From Dokdonella_A sp036518555 (GTDB taxonomy: Bacteria > Pseudomonadota > Gammaproteobacteria > Xanthomonadales > Rhodanobacteraceae): a stretch of DNA of 64,000 nt. Below the pieces are notes generated by a model, which worked only from the letters and a program-made list of their open reading frames with translations, ran no database searches and had not been told where the DNA came from. The first letter of the stretch is position 1. The number at the start of each line of letters is the position of its first letter. The translations under genes and the position numbers were made by a program. Below are positions 49,201 to 56,652 of this stretch, one piece after another. The stretch spans positions 7,147 through 71,146 of the forward strand of contig NZ_DATDMY010000093.1 in NCBI RefSeq assembly GCF_036518555.1, read 5' to 3'.

Positions 49201-51918
49201 AGCGAGGACCCGGTCGCCGCACTCGAGGCCGGTGGTTACGCGGATATGGAGACCGTACTGCACGGCACGAACGCGTATTCGTACCAGTTCGACGGCGAAC
49301 TCGGCCACCTCGACTATGCGTTCGCGAACGCGAGCCTGCAGTCACAGGTGACCGGCGCCGACGCCTGGCACATCAATTCCGACGAAGTGCCGTCGTTCGA
49401 CTACAACGACGAGATCCGCGACACCGGTGAAGCGGCGCAGGAAGAGAAGCCGGACGGCTCCGCGCTCGCTCCGCCGCGCGTGGTGTTCGAGCCGGCCTCG
49501 CCGTACCGCGCGTCCGACCATGATCCGGTCGTCGTCGGCCTGTTCGGCAGCACCGACCTCGCGATCGCGCTGGCCGATTCGCCGGACCCGGTCACGGCCG
49601 GCAACAACCTCACCTATACGATCACCGCGACGAACAATGGCCCGGCGGACGCGCCGTCGACGAGCTGGAGCGACACGCTGCCGGCAGGCACGACCTTCGT
49701 GTCGCTGGCCTCGTCCGCGGGCTGGAGCTGCACGACGCCGGCGGTCGGTGCGGCCGGCGCGGTCGATTGCAGCATCGCGTCGTTCGCGATCGGCGATGCG
49801 ACGTTCTCGCTGACCGTCGCGGTTTCATCGGGCGTCACCGGCGGCACCGTGCTGAGCAATACGGCGGCGATCACGAGCAGCCTCGGCGATACCGTGCCGG
49901 CCAACAACAGCGCGACCGCGACGACGACGGTCACCGGCGCGCCGCAGGGCCACCTCACGATCACACCGACGAGCGTGTTGTTCGGCAACCAGGCGGTCGG
50001 TACCACGAGCGCGGCGCAGACGGTCACCCTCGGCAACGACGGCAGCGCCTCGCTCGACGTGGCGCCGCTGACGCCGCCGAGCACGCCGTTCGCGCGTAGC
50101 GGCGGCACGTGCGCGAGTTCGGGCCCGATCACGATCGCGGCCGGCGCAAGCTGCACGTTGAGCTTCACGTTCTCGCCGACGGTGGCGGGCGCGGCGAACC
50201 AGGTCCTGACGGTGACCGCGAGCGCGCCGGGCAGCGGCACGATCACGTTGAGCGGTACGGGCATCGTCGTCAACGATCCTCCCGCGGCGACGGTGGCGCC
50301 GACGTCGCTGGGCTTCACGGTGCGCGAAGACCAGACCGGTACGCAGACACTGAACATCGCGAATGCGGCAGGCAGCGACGCGCTGACGTACGCGATCACG
50401 GGACAGGCCTCGCGCATCGCGCGGCTGCTGCCGCACGTTTCCAAGGTCCGCCACGCACACGGTGCGCTGCGCAGCACGGGCATGCGCGTCGTCCGCGCGG
50501 GCACGGGCGTGCATTCGGGCGTCGCGCCGTGGGCGCCGGTCGGGCCCGACGGTTCGATCACGTTCCAGGCCGACGACGGCAGCTACGAGAACGGCATCGC
50601 GTGGACCGACGCTGCGGGCACGACGCAGAACACGTCGCTTTGGCTGAACCGCTATTCCGCGACGGGTGCGCTGACGATCGGCACGGTGTCGATCGAATGG
50701 CCGAATGCGACGTCGGCCAACGGCGACGTGACTGGCAAGACGGTCAACATCGTCGCCTATTTCGACGCGGACGCGGACGGCGACCCAAGCAACGCGGTGC
50801 GCCTGGGCGGCAATACGCCCGTGACGGTCAATGGACCGGACGCATTCGAGAACTACGCGACGGCCTTCGCGGTGCCGGCTGCGGGCGACGTCTACCTCGG
50901 CTTCGTCGACACGTTCGCGGCGGGCGGTACGACGCCGGTGCTGTATTCGGCGGCGCTCGACGACGGCGGCGATCCGAATGTCGGCTGGGTCGCCGCGATG
51001 AGCACGGGCGACGCGGACGTCGACGTGATCGGCAACAACGACAACATCGGCACGCTCGACGGCCTCAGTGGCGGAACGCTGGCGGGCGTGTGGATGGTGC
51101 GCGGCACGGCGGCCAGCGGCGGCGGCACGTGTTCGGGCGCGGCGGTCGCGTGGCTCGGCGCAAGCCCGGCGAACGGCACGGTCGCGGGCGGCGCGAACAC
51201 CGACGTGACGATCACGGCGGATCCGTCGGCCGACGGCCTGGCGCCGGGCGACTACACCGCGGTGCTGTGCGTCGCGACCAACGATCCCGCGCATGCCTTG
51301 ATCGCGGTGCCGGTCGCGTTGACGGTCACCCCCGCACCGGTGCTGCCGTGCTCGGCGGCGGACACGGTCTTCTGCGACGGTTTCGATCCGGCGACCGGCC
51401 CGTTCACGCAGCCGGTGCAGGATCCCGGCTTCGAGGCGACCCCGCAGGACGGGGGAGCGAACCCGGATTGGGACAGCCTCGACACGAATCCGGGTAGCGG
51501 TGGTGGCTCGGTGTTCTACAGCGCCTCCGGCGCCAGCGTGCCGACGCATGGCGGCGATTTCGCCGCCTGGTTCGGCGGCTGGAACGGCAATGCCGAGACC
51601 CAACATTTCTCGCAAAGCGTGACGTTGCCGAACGGCGGGCCGTTGTACCTGAACTACTGGCGCTTCGTCGCCGACGCCCCCGACGTGCCGGCGAACCTCG
51701 TGGTGTCGGTGGACGGCACCGTGGTGCAGAGCACCGACCTCAGCACGCAGCTGGACGCGGACTACACGCTGCAGTCGATCGACATCGGCGGCTTCGCCGA
51801 CGGCGGCGTGCACGCGATCCGCTTCGAGTACGCGTACGACGACAGCGGCACGACCGACGGCAACACGTTCGTCGACGACGTCACCATCGACGCGACGCAG
51901 GCGCCGATCGCGCATTGA
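46228..51918 (+). CDS. Giant secreted ExeM/NucH-type nuclease with Calx-beta, DUF11 and choice-of-anchor domains
   Basis: A 1896-residue exported protein. A Sec signal peptide (about residues 1-40) leads into a beta-rich domain, then two Calx-beta repeats (about residues 261-370 and 373-484, ending V-D-N-D and A-N-D-D). An OB-like region follows, then a full endonuclease/exonuclease/phosphatase domain (about 771-1108) with M-E-L-E-N, N-H-L-K-S-K-G, L-G-D-F-N-S-Y and S-D-H-D-P-V. After it come a DUF11 repeat (about 1109-1236), a choice-of-anchor D domain (about 1241-1345) and more beta domains. At 1712 it has D-T-V-F-C-D-G-F-D, the C-terminal signature of the other secreted proteins here, yet a further 176-residue domain follows. 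ATG 46228 has A-G-G-G-G-A. Likely degrades extracellular DNA. Confidence 0.92.
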   Translation: MSSPSMRSRPARADRRFVPFSARTAGALLLLAFATASSAQVSLTALDTPYTQDFNTLPASGSATWTSNSTLAGWYSVRTGSGTTIVADTGSSNGGNLYSYGSTSAADRALGTLGSGNAAAGSFFHGVRLANATGATITSLDIAYTGEQWRNSAATAQTVAFSYLVGSPLVTGSLAEFQSAGVAVTSLDFTSPITGGTSSALDGNLAANRVAKTFTLTGLSIPNGTEVMLRWSDPDQSGADHGLAIDDFSVTPHGVVAQPNLGIDDVSVAEGDAGTTVATFTVSLSQPAGAGGVTFDIATADGTASAGSDYVAKALVSQSIPAGSSSYTFDVTVDGDVLPEANETFFVDVTNATGATVTDGQGQGTIVDNDAPHLSIADVAQSEGNAGTTNYVFTVSLTQPAGPGGVTFDIATSDGSATAPSDYAATSLAGQTIPPGSSTYAFTVVVNGDTTSEPDEAFNVNVSNVVNAVVDDAQATGSIANDDLNRIHDVQGNGAATPIAGATVTVEGVVTAEFLGSSKLSGFFLQEEDADADADPNTSEAIFVFCGSCVAGSVVEGQRVRVTGTVSEFFNMTELTPPSAASVVVTDAGNHLADVTPATITLPVVGDVDAYYEAREGMLVTFSDTLTISEFFELPRYGQIELLQGGRSRTFTEDNAPSVAGLAAHLEDLARRRVILDDDNNVQNSVLAQPNGQQAMYWPHQNGGFGAGTQGLDYFRGGDTISGLTGVLHWSFAGFTGTDAWRVRPTAAHPVAFTPVNTRPATPPDVGGSIRVVGMNLLNYFTTIDTTSSNNSGPCGPGGTLDCRGADSAAELSRQRERASIVICTLDPDIAAFMELENTTPSDTIDNLLGAVNARCGGAHPYQAASTGGTLGTDAIRVQIVYRSGVVSPVGSPLVDLDPIHDRPPTAQTFDVTDATNPAFGQRFTVVANHLKSKGSCPGSGADADQGDGQGCWAPKRTQQANRTMSWIAGTVIPAAGDPDVLLLGDFNSYASEDPVAALEAGGYADMETVLHGTNAYSYQFDGELGHLDYAFANASLQSQVTGADAWHINSDEVPSFDYNDEIRDTGEAAQEEKPDGSALAPPRVVFEPASPYRASDHDPVVVGLFGSTDLAIALADSPDPVTAGNNLTYTITATNNGPADAPSTSWSDTLPAGTTFVSLASSAGWSCTTPAVGAAGAVDCSIASFAIGDATFSLTVAVSSGVTGGTVLSNTAAITSSLGDTVPANNSATATTTVTGAPQGHLTITPTSVLFGNQAVGTTSAAQTVTLGNDGSASLDVAPLTPPSTPFARSGGTCASSGPITIAAGASCTLSFTFSPTVAGAANQVLTVTASAPGSGTITLSGTGIVVNDPPAATVAPTSLGFTVREDQTGTQTLNIANAAGSDALTYAITGQASRIARLLPHVSKVRHAHGALRSTGMRVVRAGTGVHSGVAPWAPVGPDGSITFQADDGSYENGIAWTDAAGTTQNTSLWLNRYSATGALTIGTVSIEWPNATSANGDVTGKTVNIVAYFDADADGDPSNAVRLGGNTPVTVNGPDAFENYATAFAVPAAGDVYLGFVDTFAAGGTTPVLYSAALDDGGDPNVGWVAAMSTGDADVDVIGNNDNIGTLDGLSGGTLAGVWMVRGTAASGGGTCSGAAVAWLGASPANGTVAGGANTDVTITADPSADGLAPGDYTAVLCVATNDPAHALIAVPVALTVTPAPVLPCSAADTVFCDGFDPATGPFTQPVQDPGFEATPQDGGANPDWDSLDTNPGSGGGSVFYSASGASVPTHGGDFAAWFGGWNGNAETQHFSQSVTLPNGGPLYLNYWRFVADAPDVPANLVVSVDGTVVQSTDLSTQLDADYTLQSIDIGGFADGGVHAIRFEYAYDDSGTTDGNTFVDDVTIDATQAPIAH

Positions 51919-51941
51919 AATTGATAGTGGTCGCAAACCAT

Positions 51942-51972
51942 CGAGGCCTCCTCCGGGAGGCCTCGTTCTTTC
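51942..51972 (+). terminator. Strong Rho-independent terminator of the nuclease gene
   Basis: A perfect 10-bp stem (51942-51951 with 51956-51965) with a TCCG loop, followed by T-T-C-T-T-T-C, begins 23 bases past the nuclease stop. This is the best terminator in the window. Confidence 0.85.
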
Positions 51973-52035
51973 GTGGGTTCGCCTCCCGACGGCACCTCGC
52001 CAGGCCGCTGGCGCGGCCGCCTTGCCGGGCCGGCC

Positions 52036-52905
52036 TCAGCGTGCGGCCGCGTCGAGGTGCGCGAGGAGTCGCACGTTCAGCGCATGCTGCTGCGCCTGCC
52101 AGGCCGCGAGCTGGGCGGGGTCGATCCCGGGCTGCTCGTCGAGCGCGCTGAGCTTGCGCTTCCACCAGCTCGCGTAGCGGTAGGCGGACACGTCGCCGGT
52201 GACGTCGCTGCCGACCAGGCGGCCGTGCAACGCGTCGATCGCGGCGAACAGGTCGGTGTCGAGCAGGCGACCCTGGTCCCAGTTGGTGCGCGCGATCGCG
52301 GGATCGAGCACGTCCTTGTCGATCGAGAGGTAGATCGCGTGTTTCGCGCCGCGCTGTTCCTCGACGAAGCGGTCGATCAGCGCCGCGCGCGTGTCGAACG
52401 CGCGGAACGCATGCGCGAGGCCCCAGCGCGCCGCCCAGCGCGTGTCGACGCCGATCGTCCAGTAAGTGAGCTTGCGCCGGCGCAGCGGCGTCAGGTAGTT
52501 CTCCCACGCATGCGCGCGCGAGACGTCGGCGGAGCCGATGCCGAGCACGTGCACGTGCGCGACGTAAGGCAGCAGCGCGACCTGGCGCACCCAGGAGCCG
52601 CAGTGCACGCCGAACGGAAAGCGCATGTTGTCGGGGTGGTTGTCGAACACGACGACGTCGAACGGGGCGCTCGCCGCGCGCCGCTCGATGAGCGGCCAGC
52701 TCACGTGGTGGTAGTCGCCGCTGCCGAGGAAGACCGTGCCGTGTTCGCGTGGCACGCGTGCCTCGAGCTCCGCGGCGAGCGCGCGCATCATGCGCAGCGA
52801 GCAACCGAAGCGGATCGCCTCCTGCCGATCGGCGAGGTCGAGCACGAGCGCGCCGGGCAGGGCGCCGACCGAGCGGTCGAAATCAAGGACGATCGGCGCG
52901 GCCAA
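52036..52905 (-). CDS. Divergent arginase/ureohydrolase-fold protein
   Basis: A 289-residue protein with ureohydrolase-like metal motifs: D-V-V-V-F-D-N-H-P-D-N (the family D-x-H-x-D motif reads D-N-H-P-D), G-S-G-D-Y-H-H in place of G-G-D-H-S, and Y-L-S-I-D-K-D-V-L-D-P (family S-x-D-x-D-x-x-D-P). Manganese ligands are therefore largely conserved, but the substrate pocket is unlike arginase or agmatinase. I start it at TTG 52905, which has GGAG exactly six bases before it and overlaps the previous gene by 23 bases; there is no ATG in a sensible place. It is last of three coupled genes. The reaction (hydrolysis of a guanidino, formimino or amide bond) is unknown. Confidence 0.75.
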   Translation of the reverse strand: MAAPIVLDFDRSVGALPGALVLDLADRQEAIRFGCSLRMMRALAAELEARVPREHGTVFLGSGDYHHVSWPLIERRAASAPFDVVVFDNHPDNMRFPFGVHCGSWVRQVALLPYVAHVHVLGIGSADVSRAHAWENYLTPLRRRKLTYWTIGVDTRWAARWGLAHAFRAFDTRAALIDRFVEEQRGAKHAIYLSIDKDVLDPAIARTNWDQGRLLDTDLFAAIDALHGRLVGSDVTGDVSAYRYASWWKRKLSALDEQPGIDPAQLAAWQAQQHALNVRLLAHLDAAAR

Positions 52906-54001
52906 GCTCGACTCCGGTCCCGGCCTTCGTGTCCGCCCACGCGCGATCGCTCTCGAAATGTGGCGCGACCCGGCGCAGCAGCGCGCGCAGCACGCGGCTG
53001 CGCGGGCGCACCGCATGGCGCGTGAAGGTGAAGCGCGCGCCGAGGTAGGCCTTGATCTGCGGATCGGTCCAGCCGGCGACGTAGCAGCACAGTTCGCGCT
53101 GGCGCGCGTATTCGAGGTTGTGCATCCAACTCACGAAATAGAGATTGTGCTCGCGTGCGGCGGGGTACGAGAAGCCGACGTACTTGTCGACGAGCGCCTC
53201 GCCGACCTCGAAGCAAAGGTTCCAGCCGATCATGCGCCCCGCGTGCCGATAGACGAACACCACCCCGCCGCAGTCGCGGTCCTGCAGCAGTGCGTCGAAG
53301 AAGGCGCGGCTGAGGCGGTCGAACTGGATCTCGCTCTGCGCATACACCTCGAGGTACAGCGCGTAGCACGCCTCGCGCAGGGTCGCGTCGGCGAACGCGG
53401 GCCCGGTCGTGATTTCCTCGATCGAGAGGCCGCCGCGCGCGCGCAGCTTGCGGCGGATGTCCTTGCGACGTGAAGGCGACAGCCGCGCGAGGTATTCGTC
53501 GACGGATTCGAAGTCGATCGGCACCCAGGCCAGCGCCTGTCCTTCGAGCAGGACGAAGCCGGCGCGCTCGCAGGCGTCGGCGATCGCGCGCGCCTGGCCA
53601 TTGCTCCCCTGGTCGAGCAGCGGCGACTCCTGCGGGATGTCCTTGACGATGAGGAACGGCTGGCGCGCCGCGTGCCCGGCGAGCCACTCCTCGACGAGGA
53701 CGCACGCGTCCGCATCACGCGGGAACAGGGCGTATTCGGAAACGGTCGTACCGACGAAACACGTGCGCGGGCGCAGCCAGCGGCTCCACCAGCGATACAG
53801 CGGCAACGCCGATACGCGCTTGCGCAGCGCAGCGTCCGCGGTCGTCAGCAGGTCGAAGGGTGCGACGAATGCGGGCGTGCCCGACGGCATCACGACGGCC
53901 GAGAATCCATCGGGCGGATGGGCGAGGAAGTGTCCGACCAACCCGGGCGGTTCGAGCAGGTTGCGGTATTCCGCGCCCGGGGCGACCGTCGCGGTCGCCA
54001 T
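52883..54001 (-). CDS. FemAB/CelD-like GNAT acyltransferase
   Basis: A 372-residue protein of the GNAT superfamily (Acetyltransf_6/FemAB-like). The C-terminal half shows L-S-P-S-R-R-K-D-I-R-R-K-L-R, F-F-D-A-L-L-Q-D, V-F-V-Y-R-H-A-G-R-M-I-G-W-N-L-C-F and Y-V-G-F-S-Y-P-A-A-R-E, typical of peptidyl or aminoacyl transferases that modify a polymer or lipid. The N-terminal part has V-F/A-P-F-D-L-L-T-T and a Trp/Arg-rich Y-R-W-W-S-R-W-L-R. Its ATG (54001) overlaps the preceding stop (T-G-A-T-G). The acyl donor and acceptor are unknown. It joins the hydrolase and arginase-like genes. Confidence 0.8.
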   Translation of the reverse strand: MATATVAPGAEYRNLLEPPGLVGHFLAHPPDGFSAVVMPSGTPAFVAPFDLLTTADAALRKRVSALPLYRWWSRWLRPRTCFVGTTVSEYALFPRDADACVLVEEWLAGHAARQPFLIVKDIPQESPLLDQGSNGQARAIADACERAGFVLLEGQALAWVPIDFESVDEYLARLSPSRRKDIRRKLRARGGLSIEEITTGPAFADATLREACYALYLEVYAQSEIQFDRLSRAFFDALLQDRDCGGVVFVYRHAGRMIGWNLCFEVGEALVDKYVGFSYPAAREHNLYFVSWMHNLEYARQRELCCYVAGWTDPQIKAYLGARFTFTRHAVRPRSRVLRALLRRVAPHFESDRAWADTKAGTGVELGRADRP

Positions 54002-54861
54002 CACTCGATCGCGGCGGCGAGGCGCGCGCCCTGCAACGGCTCGGGCGCGCGTCCGTCTGCGACGCGCCGGAAGAACGCCGCCGAGCGTTCGATGACCTTG
54101 GCGCGTTCCTGGTCGACCGTGACCATGTGGTAGCTGTCGTCCAGAAGCAGTGTTTCGACCGGGGCGCGCACGCCGCGTTCGACGATGCGCACGTTACGCA
54201 GCGAGGCGACGTCGTCGTGGGACGAGTGGGCGACGAAGCACGGCGCGCGCACGCGGCCGAGCTGCCTGCGCACCGTGCGCGAGAGGCGCTGGAACTCGGC
54301 GAGCGAGCGCCACGGGAAGCCGGCGAGGCCGGCGGCCTGGCTGTCCCCGGACAGCATCGCGCCGACGACGCGGCGGCGGATTCGCTCGTCCTTGATGCCG
54401 TACGGCTCGACTTCCGCCGACACCATCCCGCGGCCGAAGCCGAGCGAGGTCACGAGCGGCAGCAGGAACGCGAATCTACCGACCGGAGGCGTCGCCCAGC
54501 CGTCGTGGAAGAAGGTCGTGCCGTACAGGGCGAGGCCGTCGACCGCGTGCGGACGGTCGATCGCGAGCTTGAGTGCGAGGATCGCGCCCATCGAGAGGCC
54601 GGCCACGAACAGGTGGTCCACGTCCTCGCGCAAGCGGCCGGCGGCCTCGACGACGCTCGCATACCAGTCGCGCCAGCCGGTCGCGAGGAGATCGGCGTCG
54701 TCGCCGCAATGACCGGCGAGCTGCATGCCGAGTACGCTGAACCCGGCGCGGTGCAGGCCGTTGCCGACGAAACGCATTTCGGTCGGCGTGCCGGTGAGGC
54801 CGTGGATCAGCAACACGCCGGAGCGGCCGCCGCGAAGGTGGAATTCGGAGGACTTGATCAT
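54001..54861 (-). CDS. Alpha/beta hydrolase (carboxylesterase/monoacylglycerol lipase-like)
   Basis: A 286-residue serine hydrolase. Oxyanion-side H-G-L-T-G-T-P-T-E-M, nucleophile elbow G-L-S-M-G with S90, acid in S-H-D-D and base in S-Y-H-M-V-T form the expected triad. The opening L-L-I-H-G-L-T-G-T is typical of Est30/YvaK-type carboxylesterases and bacterial monoacylglycerol lipases. There is no signal peptide, so it is cytosolic. It is the first of three genes with overlapping stops and starts; it may supply or release acyl groups for the following transferase. That last idea is inference. Confidence 0.92.
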   Translation of the reverse strand: MIKSSEFHLRGGRSGVLLIHGLTGTPTEMRFVGNGLHRAGFSVLGMQLAGHCGDDADLLATGWRDWYASVVEAAGRLREDVDHLFVAGLSMGAILALKLAIDRPHAVDGLALYGTTFFHDGWATPPVGRFAFLLPLVTSLGFGRGMVSAEVEPYGIKDERIRRRVVGAMLSGDSQAAGLAGFPWRSLAEFQRLSRTVRRQLGRVRAPCFVAHSSHDDVASLRNVRIVERGVRAPVETLLLDDSYHMVTVDQERAKVIERSAAFFRRVADGRAPEPLQGARLAAAIE

Positions 54862-55272
54862 TCGCTCGACGATGACGCGTGCGCCCTCGGGGCGCCGAAC
54901 GATCGCAGCATCGCGCGGGCGCCTTTCGCAGGAGTTTCGTCGCGGACGGTTGGCCCGGGCTTTGCTTCAGCTCGTGCATCGCCTGGTCCGAGTCCGCCAT
55001 GAGTCGCATCGCCCATCTCTGCCACGTGTCGTTCGCAGGCCTGCATGCGCTGTTTCCGCTGCTCGGCGCGCTCGTCGCCGTTCGCAGCGGGAGCGACTGC
55101 ATCGCGAAGGCGATCCCAGGGCTCGGCGTCTGCACGAGCACGTACTGCAAACCCGAACGTCGCGCCACGATCCGCTGAAGCCGCGCCCTCGGCGAATGTC
55201 AGATTCGCGCGCGTCCTGTCAGGTACGGCGCAGCGTGCGAACGGGAATGCGCGGAGCGGCGCGCGGCCGAAG
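54862..55272. other. Intergenic region upstream of the sigma-54 promoter
   Basis: About 411 bases with no gene I would call. A 59-codon plus-strand frame from ATG 54999 (M-S-R-I-A-H-L-C-H-V-S-F-A, ending after several Cys) has G/C-rich third positions but no ribosome-binding site. The region includes two TGTCAG repeats at 55197 and 55217, which are candidate activator sites for the downstream promoter. Confidence 0.45.
55197..55222 (+). repeat. Direct repeat TGTCAG, possible enhancer-binding site
   Basis: Two copies of TGTCAG at 55197-55202 and 55217-55222, 20 bases apart (about two helical turns) and roughly 75-100 bases upstream of the predicted sigma-54 transcription start. The position fits an upstream activator site, but the repeats are short and could be chance. 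Confidence 0.3.
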
Positions 55273-55288
55273 GGGCACGGAACTTGCA
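55273..55288 (+). promoter_or_regulatory. Sigma-54 (RpoN) promoter
   Basis: GGGCACG-GAAC-TTGCA matches the sigma-54 consensus TGGCACG-N4-TTGCA/T with a single mismatch at the first base. The -24 GG is at 55274-55275 and the -12 GC at 55286-55287, exactly spaced. Transcription would start near 55299, about 30 bases before the small gene at 55329. Confidence 0.75.
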
Positions 55289-55328
55289 GCGCCCATCGCG
55301 AACGATCCGCGAGTCTCAGGGGGACTCC

Positions 55329-55493
55329 ATGAGCTATGACATCCTCAAGAGCCTCGGGCTCGACCACCTCGACGCGAGTTCGCCCGATTTCGTCAAGACA
55401 CTCGAGCGCATGCAGCGCGAGGCGTTCCAGGCCCTGCAGAAGGACGAGCAGCGCCGCGAGACGGGCGACCGGCCGGAGACGATCGTCGGCTGA
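55329..55493 (+). CDS. 54-residue small protein under a sigma-54 promoter
   Basis: A 54-residue cytosolic protein with A-G-G-G-G-G-A six bases before its ATG. It has no membrane helix. The N-terminus is M-S-Y-D-I-L-K-S-L-G-L-D-H-L, the middle is helical and charged (F-V-K-T-L-E-R-M-Q-R-E-A-F-Q-A-L-Q-K-D-E), and the end is R-P-E-T-I-V-G. I do not recognise the family. The sigma-54 promoter just upstream and the strong ribosome-binding site show that it is a real, regulated gene. maf follows about 100 bases later and might be read through. Confidence 0.8.
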   Translation: MSYDILKSLGLDHLDASSPDFVKTLERMQREAFQALQKDEQRRETGDRPETIVG

Positions 55494-55593
55494 TGCGACG
55501 GCGTTCGCGTGAGCCGACTGCGGCATGCGCGTCGCCGCAACGGGTATAGTCCGCCCGCGCCGTCGACGACGGCATTCGAGCGCACGGACCCGC

Positions 55594-56169
55594 ATGCCGA
55601 TCCATCTCTTTCTCGCCTCCCAGTCGCCGCGCCGACGCGAGCTGCTGCGCCAGATCGGCCGCGCATTCGACGTCCTCGACGTCGACGTGCCCGAGCGCCG
55701 CGAGCCGAACGAAACACCCGAAGACTACGTCAGCCGCGTCGCGCGCGAGAAGGCCGGCGCGGGGCTGCTGCAGGTGGCCGCCGTGCACGAGGCGGTCGTG
55801 ATCGGCGCGGACACCGAAGTCGTGCTCGACGACGAGGTGTTCGGCAAGCCCGCCGACGCCGCGGACGCGGCGGCGATGCTGCGGCGCCTGTCCGGCCGCA
55901 GCCATCGCGTGCTGTCCGCGGTGTGGTGCGTCAGCGCGGGTCGTGAAGAGCATGCGCTGAGCGTTTCGACGGTCGAATTCGCGCCGATGTCGGAAGCCGA
56001 CATCGCCGACTACGTCGCGACCGGCGAAGCCTTCGGCAAGGCCGGTGCGTACGCGATCCAGGGCCACGCCGCCGCATACGTCCGCCGCCTCGACGGCAGC
56101 CATTCGGCCGTCATGGGCCTGCCGCTGCACGAGACCTCGGTGCTGCTGCGCCGCTTCGAAAGCGCCTGA
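55594..56169 (+). CDS. maf: Maf-like nucleoside triphosphate pyrophosphatase
   Basis: A 191-residue Maf protein (YhdE-like), which hydrolyses non-canonical or pyrimidine nucleoside triphosphates (dTTP/UTP). The opening L-F-L-A-S-Q-S-P-R-R-R-E-L-L is diagnostic, and the catalytic segment is V-I-G-A-D-T-E-V-V-L-D with the following F-G-K-P. Later G-E-A-F-G-K-A-G-A-Y-A-I-Q-G and M-G-L-P-L are typical. ATG 55594 fits the family start. In enterobacteria and many other gammaproteobacteria it is next to rng; here rng lies about 7.7 kb to the right. Confidence 0.95.
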   Translation: MPIHLFLASQSPRRRELLRQIGRAFDVLDVDVPERREPNETPEDYVSRVAREKAGAGLLQVAAVHEAVVIGADTEVVLDDEVFGKPADAADAAAMLRRLSGRSHRVLSAVWCVSAGREEHALSVSTVEFAPMSEADIADYVATGEAFGKAGAYAIQGHAAAYVRRLDGSHSAVMGLPLHETSVLLRRFESA

Positions 56170-56177
56170 GCCGACGT

Positions 56178-56591
56178 TCAGGGCGAACGCACCGACCCTT
56201 CGGCGATCATCGCCTCCGCGAGGTCGCCGTACACGGCCGCCCAGGCATGCTCGAGCTCGGGCGTGAACGCTTCGCCGAACTGCTCGTGCAGCGCGATCAG
56301 CAGGGCAGCGCCGACGTCGTCGTAATCGTCCTCGCGCACGCCGTAGCCGACATGGCGCCGACCGAGCCCGGCGAACTCCTGCGCGAGACGGTCCGGCGCG
56401 TCGAGCCCGCGCACGATCGACGCGAGCATGTCGACGAGCTTGCGCACTTGCGCATCGAGGTCGACCGGGAACAGACGGCGCGTGTCGGGGCGCAGGCGGA
56501 ACAGCGTCGCGTAGAAGCGGCGACCGAGTTCGTCGGGATCGCCGAGGGCGGCGTAGCTCTCGCGTACCCGCTGTATGTCGTCGTCGTGCAT
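56178..56591 (-). CDS. Single-domain globin (Vitreoscilla haemoglobin-like)
   Basis: A 137-residue globin. The proximal haem-binding His is H80 in L-G-R-R-H-V-G-Y-G-V, matching the Vgb/flavohaemoglobin globin domain. It also shows R-F-Y-A-T-L-F, L-R-P-D-T-R-R-L-F-P and the C-terminal W-A-A-V-Y-G-D-L-A-E-A-M. There is no flavin reductase domain, so it is a stand-alone haemoglobin that may bind oxygen or handle nitric oxide with a separate reductase. It is convergent with maf (8 bases between) and lies downstream of two secreted-protein genes on the same strand. Confidence 0.92.
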   Translation of the reverse strand: MHDDDIQRVRESYAALGDPDELGRRFYATLFRLRPDTRRLFPVDLDAQVRKLVDMLASIVRGLDAPDRLAQEFAGLGRRHVGYGVREDDYDDVGAALLIALHEQFGEAFTPELEHAWAAVYGDLAEAMIAEGSVRSP

Positions 56592-56652
56592 GTCGTGGTT
56601 CTCGCCTCGTGCGTCGGACCTGGTGTGGGCGTCGCGGACCTGGGTCGTGCAA

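Noticed and set aside
54999..55178. 59-codon plus-strand frame with several Cys in the intergenic region
   Set aside because: No ribosome-binding site or family; G/C third positions alone are not enough here.
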